From contig OU015650.1 in the NCBI GenBank assembly GCA_907165275.2, positions 3,812,001-3,876,000 of the forward strand: a stretch of 64,000 nt of DNA, in the 5' to 3' direction. Within the stretch, counting starts at the first letter, position 1. Each line of letters opens with the position of its first letter. The notes beneath the pieces are model-generated. The model worked only from the letters and a program-made list of their open reading frames with translations, had not been told where the DNA came from and ran no database searches. Both the position numbers and the translations under genes were made by a program. The stretch comes from Zygaena filipendulae. Taxonomy: Eukaryota > Arthropoda > Insecta > Lepidoptera > Zygaenidae. Positions 35,101-44,100 of the stretch are shown piece after piece.

Positions 35101-38100
35101 TGGCTATACACATGAGGAGACCCCTATCGAAGTGAGAGTGCTGCGGTTTCGTGATTGCGTGGTCTCATAGAAGTGGTAATATTATGTATTTCTGTGTTGT
35201 GAGCAGAATCGCTTTTTGTTAGGAACTTCATGAAATTAATTGAATCTAATATGTATGACGTCTAAATTAATTGATTTTTAACCGTAAACTCTCAGGTCGA
35301 GCATGGGTGACGTTAGCCACGAACGATTCGTACAGCCTCGGAGCTTTGGTGGTGGCACACTCGCTGAAGCGCGCCGGTTCCGTATATCCGGCTGTGGTAC
35401 TCATCACACCTTCGGTCACTGACGCGATGAGGTACTGAACATTTATTTATTTCAACATGCAACGTTAGTAGGTACGTTACTACGTGATTTTCAGGTTTCG
35501 ACTTTTCGGTCATTTTGGTATTGAACTAAAATGCTTAGCCGCAAGGCATTACTATTACAGTTTTAATATTGTAGCTGATAGTGAATTTTTCTTATTGACA
35601 TGATGAGCACTTACCTAAGTCAAAGTTATTTGGTTGGATTTGTTCTTCTTTTTTATTTAAAAACCGAGATAAGTTATACAATTTTAGTTTAAGTTATTTT
35701 GTCCCGGAATTTCCGCGGGAACTCCTGCACTAATGCGGGGAGTTATACAATTGGTAAGCTTTTAAACAAGAAATAACGTTACAAAAAGGCAACTAAATTT
35801 TCAAAAAAAGGCAAATTTAAAAAAAGGCAAAAAATACTTGAGCATGATCTCGTGACTAGTGTATCAGTGTTTACTTATACATAGGTATAACACATCTATC
35901 AGCTAATTAATCACAGCTTTTCAATAAAACGAGCTTTAAACCTTCACAGGCGAACACATAGCTGTTGTTCTTAAAATAAACGCAGTGCAGCTGTTATCCC
36001 GTTTTTTATGTTTTCCGTGCCTATGCTAATACAGAGGACAAATCTCAGACTTCAATGATGACGCACAAGGTTGAATTACAAACAGACACTTGAATTTTAT
36101 TTATATGTATAGATGTATAGATGAATTCCAGCAAGAAATCCAAAATTAATTATTTAATTTACTCCTTATTACATCAATATCGAAAAGATCATCTTCAAAA
36201 AGATCTGTGGAACTGTTTTTAAAAACAAAGAAGGAGAAAACACTGCGGTGCCAGTGAAAGTACCTGTAGCATTTGGAAGACGAGAGTGTACTATTTACTA
36301 ATTTATGTTTTGCAGGGATCGTCTTAGTGCCGTTTTTGCCGAGGTAATCGTGGTAAATGTATTAGACTCAGAAGATGCAGCTCATCTTGCCTTGCTGCAG
36401 AGACCAGAACTTGGGGTTACCTTCACTAAGATACATTGTTGGAACCTCACTCAGTACGAGAAGTGTGTCTTCTTAGACGCCGATACTTTGGTGAGCATTG
36501 CCTTAATATAACACGAATACATTCAAAATTTCATTCGTTACATTACTTTTCCATATTTTATCTTTGCCGTGTCGCTCGTTGCTGCTCCCAAAGAACAATA
36601 ATAAATACAAATTATCTCCAGTTGCATCACACATAATGTTCCCATTCATGACAAATAAGTCATGCACACAAATATGATCAATTTGAATATAATGACTGAG
36701 ATAGGGGCGCTGGTTGCGATCGAATCCATATAGAATTATGTTACCGTTGAGTTTTGCATGCACGGTAGAATAGTAAGCACTGTAGCAAAAACTGAATGTA
36801 GTTATCACAGCACTATAGTTTATGAAGAATTCAGGGTCAGTGATTTCAGTTGATGAGTTCATGTGGATGTAGTTAAATCTATTTTGGAGCATTATTGTTT
36901 ATGCGATAAGAAAGTCACTGGGCACCCCGTACCGGACATGACAAAAAGCGCAATACTCGTAGCACAAAACAACACGGCCTAGTTGTTTGCTCCTAAATAT
37001 TTTGGATCCCATCCAATATCATTAACACTTTCGTTCTCTGATTTTCTAACAACGATAAAGACACTAAAAGCACTGTTATAATAATATATTTATGTATAAA
37101 AGACGTTGGTATTTAAAATATGTTTGTAGACGATGTAAATTAGCTTCCTATCATACACGCGAACAAAATGTATAGTTGCATAATATACCTACTTAAATGT
37201 TGGACTGAAAATAAATACGAACTACTAATATTATTTTGTGATAGTGTCACGATAGAATCCATTGACTTACCACGTTTTTTTACTATCGCACAGGTTATTA
37301 TGTCAATTCTGTTTTTATCAATGCCATGATAAGGGTTTAATAATAAAAAGAACATTTCATTACATTTTTAGCTGCATCCGCTGTATTTCTCATATGTCCA
37401 GGAAACTCTAGGCCAAGGTCAGGCGTCAGCTTGACTCATCTGTGTAGGTAGATCCATCAAAATATTTAGTGGGTCCCTACTTTTAAAAAACTAAAAACAT
37501 CGCATAATTTAGTACACTTATCAAATGCGATATATTGTATAGTAGCTGTTCCCCGCGGTTTTACCCACGATAATTTCAGAGTGTCCGCGGGAATTCCTAC
37601 AACAAATACCCTATGACATTCAGGAACACTCTAACATTCTATTGGTGAGAGAATTTTTAAAATCGGTTCAGTAGATCCAGAGATTACCCCCTATACAACG
37701 TCACAAACTCACAAGACATCAGACTCACAAACTCTACCTCTTTATAAGCTGTACTAAGCGGTTTCACCCGCGGTAATTTCTGAGTTCCCGCGGGAATTTC
37801 AGGATAAAATAAATATATAAACCTTTTTAGATTTTCGCGTTTTGAGCACAAAAAAGCAAAAAAAAAAAGGCAAAAAAGGTAATAAAAAACATCGCGTTCA
37901 AGTCCCGCGTAATTTACATAATATAAACCTTCCTCATTAATCACTCTATCTATTGGTGAAAACCGCATGAAAATCCGTTGCGTAGTTTTAAAGATCTAAG
38001 CATACATAGGGACAAATAGACAGCACCTGCTATATGTGTACATAGGGATTAGGGACAGACAGACAGCGGGAAGCGACTTTGTTTGATACTATGTAGTGAT

Positions 38101-41100
38101 AGGTATATGTCCAAACTTCATGTTTGTTATCAATGATTAACATTCTTTTCATTCTTAAGATTGTAAAAATCTAACCATCCCGTCTAACAATACCTACTAT
38201 TGCTATAGTTGGATTTTGGATAACGGGTACAATGACGCATCGCAAGTCTATAATAAAATCGATATACAAAAAACATAATATCAACACAGCTAAAGCAATC
38301 AAACTTCATCTGTCGCAGATCATCAGAAACTGCGATGAGCTCTTCGAGCGCGAGGAGTTGTCTGCCGCTCCCGATGTTGGCTGGCCTGATTGTTTCAACA
38401 CCGGTGTATTCGTATTCAGTCCTTCAAAGGAAACATTCGAAAATTTAATCAAATTCGCTCAGGAACGGGGTAGTTTTGATGGTAAGATAAAATATATTAA
38501 TGCTAATCAAAAACCAATGTACAATAGTTTACTCCCGAAAAAGTACATAGGTAGTACATATTAGATATCATAATTGTATTTTGCTAGAGAAGTTTGTGTA
38601 TTACGATGAACCTAAAATGGGAAGATATTAAAGTTCTTCGTTTTAATAAAAAAAAAAAAAACTGTTAAAAGTAATCTGTGTTTAAAAAAGAATTTATATA
38701 CACGTTATATATTTTAGGTGGTGACCAAGGCCTTCTGAACTCCTTCTTCTCCGACTGGGCTCGCGGTGATATCAACAAGCACTTGCCATTCCTGTACAAT
38801 GTAACATCTGCAGCCTTCTACTCTTATCTGCCTGCTTTGAAACAGTGAGTGCATTTAAAAATAGTTAAAGTATACCTATTTTGTCAATCAATTTTCCTTC
38901 CTTCCGGAAAAAATGCGTTTTTTTTTAATGAATACGTTTTTCTGTAAGTACATTGTATAACCTTCTGGAAAACTTGCTTGCGAAATTCCGTGGGTACATA
39001 AAATCATATTCGCATTTATAATATTATAATTGCTAACGCATTTTCTTTAACTTGCTTCTAGTTATGGGCAGGATTTGAAGATAATACACTTCATCGGCGT
39101 TGCAAAGCCATGGCTGCAACGTTTTAACTGGGAATCGCGGTCAGTGGATGCGCCTGAGCATTTGAGAGAGTTCCTTCAGCTTTGGTGGGATCTGTTTGTT
39201 TCACAGATCCATACCCAGCTTGACACCTCTATGGTAAGTAAATATTATATAACAATTCAAAATGCAAATATTATCATGTCTGTAATATAATATAATTATT
39301 GAAACGCGGAGGTTAATTTTGACAGTATCACGAAATGATACTCAATACCTTTACAATATGACCTTTTCAAGTTTCATATGGTATCAAATCCAATGTAATG
39401 ATATTCTATGTCATGTGGTTTCTTGTAAACCGCAAATAATATGTATCTAATATGTATTGTCTCTATCGGTGCTTTCATTAAATCAGTTTAGTTTAGAGTT
39501 CGCTTCTGTTCTGACTCGTGCGAAATGTTTTCCAAGCATTCAGTTGAGGATTCCGTACTGGAAGAGGTGAGGTTATTAAAAATTAATGTTCAATTCCCGT
39601 CAAATATGTTACAATTATTTATGTTAGATAGTTGAATATCAGTTTAATAAATAGTGACTGACACATTACCCCGCTTTTTGTTTTCTGATTGTAAATTTTC
39701 GAGTGACTGAAAGCTATGCCGCTTGCATTTGCCCTGTGCACAATATACAATATCACTGCGCTCGTTTTTTGATGCACCTACAAATATTTAAGACACTCCA
39801 GTAATCTTTTTAAGAGCATTTCCCCAAAATACTAACATATTCTAACGTTGTCTAGATTAGTTGATATTTTTATTGCACGGTAAGCCTTTATTTTTGGGTG
39901 GAAAGTGGTGTTGGTATTTTGGTGAAGTACTCACCTCGGTAACTAGGTAAACATACCGATATTACATTATTCGAAAAATCATTTAAAACTTTCTTTTTAT
40001 CTTTGTAACTATGTACTTTGGTATTTTATTTATTTATTAAAAAGTAATTTATCTGTATGTTTATTTAGTCACGCAACTCATACTAATAGACGCTAGGACA
40101 AAGCTTAATGCACTGTTATGTTAAATTTGATTTGCTAGTGCGTGAGGCTTAGTTCAAGTGTTCGTCTGCATGCATATCTACTGAGCAATTTTGTCACTTC
40201 AACTAATAGGTTGAGGTGGAGCAAGGACCTCCTGAGATGCCTCCTCAAGATGTCTTCAAGTATTATACGCCGACAATTGATCCCGATTCAGAATTTCCTT
40301 GGCACCATCCGTCTCAAAGCGATGATGATGATGGTGGTTCGCAAAAATTAGATACGTCACAATTTTATGATCCATGGAAATATTATCAAGGAAATTATCC
40401 ACCTTATGGTAATGAAACACAAAGTTATTCGAATGTGGGACGGGTCGAGGCTTATCACGATTTAACAAAATATGTCTGGGATTATAAATCTAGTAATCTA
40501 GCTCAAAGCCAAAGTGCAACTTATCAAGAACATGGTTCTACTAGGGAATCTGAGCAATTAAAACATGTTTCTCATGACGATCAACGATGGCAACAAGAAT
40601 ATCTGTCACACCAAAATGTACACCAGGAGCAAAATGAATCAACATATAAAAATATAGAACACCAGTGGCCTAACACACAAAATGAGAAAGAAGATTATGG
40701 CCAAAATACATGGCAACCCCAACATAATGAACATGCGCAAACAAGCTATCACAATCAGTCACAACACAATGAACATCAATGGATTATTGAACAGTCGCAA
40801 CAAAACTACTATCAAGAGCGACATCTGTACAATCGAAACGAACATTGTCACCAAGAACATACAAGTCAGTTACAAACAGAACCTCAACAAGAACAAAGTC
40901 CCGAACAATATGAACGACAAGGCTATCAAACTAATAATTTCCATCAACACCATGAGTACGATCATAGTAATGGTTGTGATATAAATCATTCCCAAGATCA
41001 CCATAATCAACGTTCTCAGTGTAAATCTACTCAACATCATGAGCATTCCGAGGAAAAAGGGCAACCTAACATTGATCATGATCATTTTCAGCAAAGTTAT

Positions 41101-44100
41101 GCTCAGAAACTTTTTGCAGAAAATAGTTTAAGCCATTCCAATCCTCAAACTGTGGTATTTATACACCACTCACACAATGATAATGATGGAAACATTAATC
41201 ATATTGATAAAATCTTAAACAACGAAGTGATTGAACAGGAGTTTGATTATCAAGAAGAAATAATCCGTAGGCATCCATACGACGGTTACTATTTAAGGCA
41301 CAGACCAGTCATAGATTCACGAGGAAGAAAGTTGTGTACTCATGAAATTCCCCCAGTTTTATCTCCTTCCCCATTACTGTCCAATCATTCAAAAGATGAA
41401 AAGAATACAGAAGAATTGCCAGAGGAACCTATTTTAAATGGCTCCGACGATCAAGTAAGTCCGTTACTACTAGAGAAAACGAAAAGTTGTATTGAATGAA
41501 TCGAGGTAATCTATTGTTTATTGTAATGCTTGTGAGCTTTTATACTTAACAGCAAAAGTAGATTAGCTTTGCATGTAACTTTTACATTATTAATTTCCAC
41601 ATAATATTAACAAAAGTCTTGTTAAAAACTGTAAGAAAACCATCGACGAGGAGTTTTTATGGCGGGAATCAAAGATGGCGGTTCGGTCATTTATTTTCAT
41701 GTCCATAAAAATGGTCAAAAATTTTGTTGTGTTATAAGGTGCTGTATTAGACAATAACTCTCACAGTGACGGTTTTTGTGCTCAAGAAGATATATGACTT
41801 TTCGAGCTGGTTTCTTCGGTTTCCTCCAAGAGCTCCGAGAAAGTTCTTGCAAGTTATAGTACCGTGACTTGCAATTTTAAACCGTACAACGTGGCATTTT
41901 ATTAGAAAATACATTGATCTAATTAATTTTACTTGAAACTGACTAAATGCATTTATATGCGAAAGTCCATAAAAAAGAAGAAGAAATCCATCGACAGAAA
42001 ATAAAAAATTTTTAGTTGGTATATAGTAAAAAAAGTGTATTTATTCTTATTTCAGAGCGGAGTGGCTGGAAATCTTGCACGAGTAGTGCCTGGCACGGTT
42101 GATTTCCAGCGTGAAGCCGTGGATGAGCTTACTAGAAGGCAAGGATGGGAAGCTGGTAACATCGATTATATGGGTGCCGACTCCTTTGACAACATTTGGG
42201 CAAAAATTTCACAGACTCTTAACCAATCGCGATCATCTCCACCTAAACAACCCTCACCACCCAAGGAACAACCGAAAGAGTTAACTGCTGACAAAGTGGA
42301 AGTATTAGCTGTTGACAAAGCGGAAGATGCGGCTGTACACTCTAGTACTATTGATAAAGTTGACACACCTAGTCCTATGGAAATTCCCGCCATGGTTGAG
42401 TCTGCCCCTATAGTCGCAGCAGCGCCAGTATTTGAATTAGAATCCACTACTAAGCCAGCACCTGTAGTGGAAGAAGTGCCAGTAGTAAAATCAGCCTCTA
42501 TAACGGAAGCAGTGAAGGCGGTTGAACCTACTCTTGCTATTAAAGCAGCTCCTACTGTAGCAGCGGTCCCTGTGGCTGAAGCTGAACCAACTGTAGTCGC
42601 AGAACCTACTGTTGCTATTCCTCTTCATGCTCCGCCGGCCAAAACGCCTGTGCTTGAAGATATTCCTATTCCTGTAGAAGCTGCATTAGAATGTGCTGCG
42701 TTGACTCAGACGTCGCCAAAAGAAGAAGCAGCGCCAGATTCTGAGACCATACCCGAACCTGTTAAGTTGACTGTAACTTCTGATACAATAGCTGCAGCGC
42801 CATTGTCTACTGATGACTTAGAAAAAAAGACTGAAAAGGCACAGACGCCCCCAGTTCAAATTCAAACTGCTCCAAAACCAGATGTAGACGCAGTTTCTAA
42901 AGTAGACATCCCGACGGAAACACCAAAATCTGTTGAAAAAACTCCTGAAAAAGCTAAAGAGGCATTGGCATTCGTCGCTGAACCTCCACTTAAAGTAACA
43001 CCAGATAAACCGACAGATGTATCGGCTAGCTCCACAGATAGCCCTCCATTAGTTAACACACCGTCTAGGGATGAAGTTCTACAACAATCATCTGCCAAAT
43101 GTGAGTAAAAAACATAAATATGCATCTCTGTGCCGAATAACGGATGAATGCTTTTGCACTCTCACAGAGTTCATCTTTTTTAGTTTTGTTGACTCTTCAC
43201 TGGACTAATACATTTTTTTTTTAAATTTGCAGCACCTTTTTTTCAAGGAATAAACCAAATGACTAATTATGAAATTATTTGTGTTCTCGCTGACCGTAGT
43301 AAACGATGCATCTACACGTTTTTATTTTGTGCCGTTTTGTGTCTTTTCGTTTTTATGTTGATTTATCAAGCATAACTTTCAAAATTCGTTGTTATTTCAC
43401 CCAGCTACCGAGGAGGCAGCTCAAGAGACGCGGCTTTGATAGATCAGGTAATATTGCACTTGGACCTGGCACAAACTCTTACAAACTATCTATGCTGTCT
43501 TTTTATGGTGAAAGAAGTCTCTGCTTAACTTTACTTAGCTCCAATCTCAATATTCCTATAAATATTATCATGCGACGTTTCCGCTCGACAAGCTCATCTT
43601 AAAGTGATAATAAACTTGTTCTCGTATGGTTGATCGTCAGTGCCGTGTCTATTCAAACTAATATAAACAGTGTCATGACTGTGGACAATGAACAGCCCAA
43701 ACCGCCTGATCTACTACAGTCTTGAAGGTTTGCACTTGCCTTTTTATTATTTTTGGAAACCCCTAGCTCCTTATACCTTACTCTTAAGGTCAAAAGTTCG
43801 AAAGGTGAGTGAAACCACGGAGAACAGCAAGTTGCGTAGTTAGACATAGAAAATTGATGGTACATAGGTTTTGTTTGGTTGGACTATTCAGTCGTCATAA
43901 TATTAGCTGATAAACGACAACTACAAAGCCCTCCCCGCATCTGTAACAACTGGTCCGGGCCTACTCTCTTTTAGCTGGACCCGCGATCTTTTTAATTTTG
44001 TTACTAATAGCACTGTTGTTAATGGGTACTTTACTAAATATGATACGGTGATTGTGGACGTTGAGCTACGTCCAAGGAGAGGATGATAGTTCTCGTAAAG

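Larger units (their letters stand above)
24320..35295 (+). other. Glycogenin intron 1 (~11 kb), repeat-filled
   Basis: Bounded by GTGAGT and CTCTCAG. Contains family A repeats, a foldback element, a family C MITE, LINE tails and a GC-rich patch, but no exon I can support. Long first introns often hold regulatory sites. Confidence 0.65.

Noticed and set aside
36503..36892. 129-codon antisense frame in glycogenin intron 3 as a nested gene
   Set aside because: By rough calculation about one frame this long is expected by chance in this window. No domain, promoter or neighbour supports it; listed only as unassigned.
40256..41094. Overlapping frames in other registers of glycogenin exon 7 (His/Met/Ile-rich)
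   Set aside because: Frame shadows of the CAT/CAA-rich exon; only the frame entered from the 40210 acceptor joins conserved glycogenin exons on both sides.
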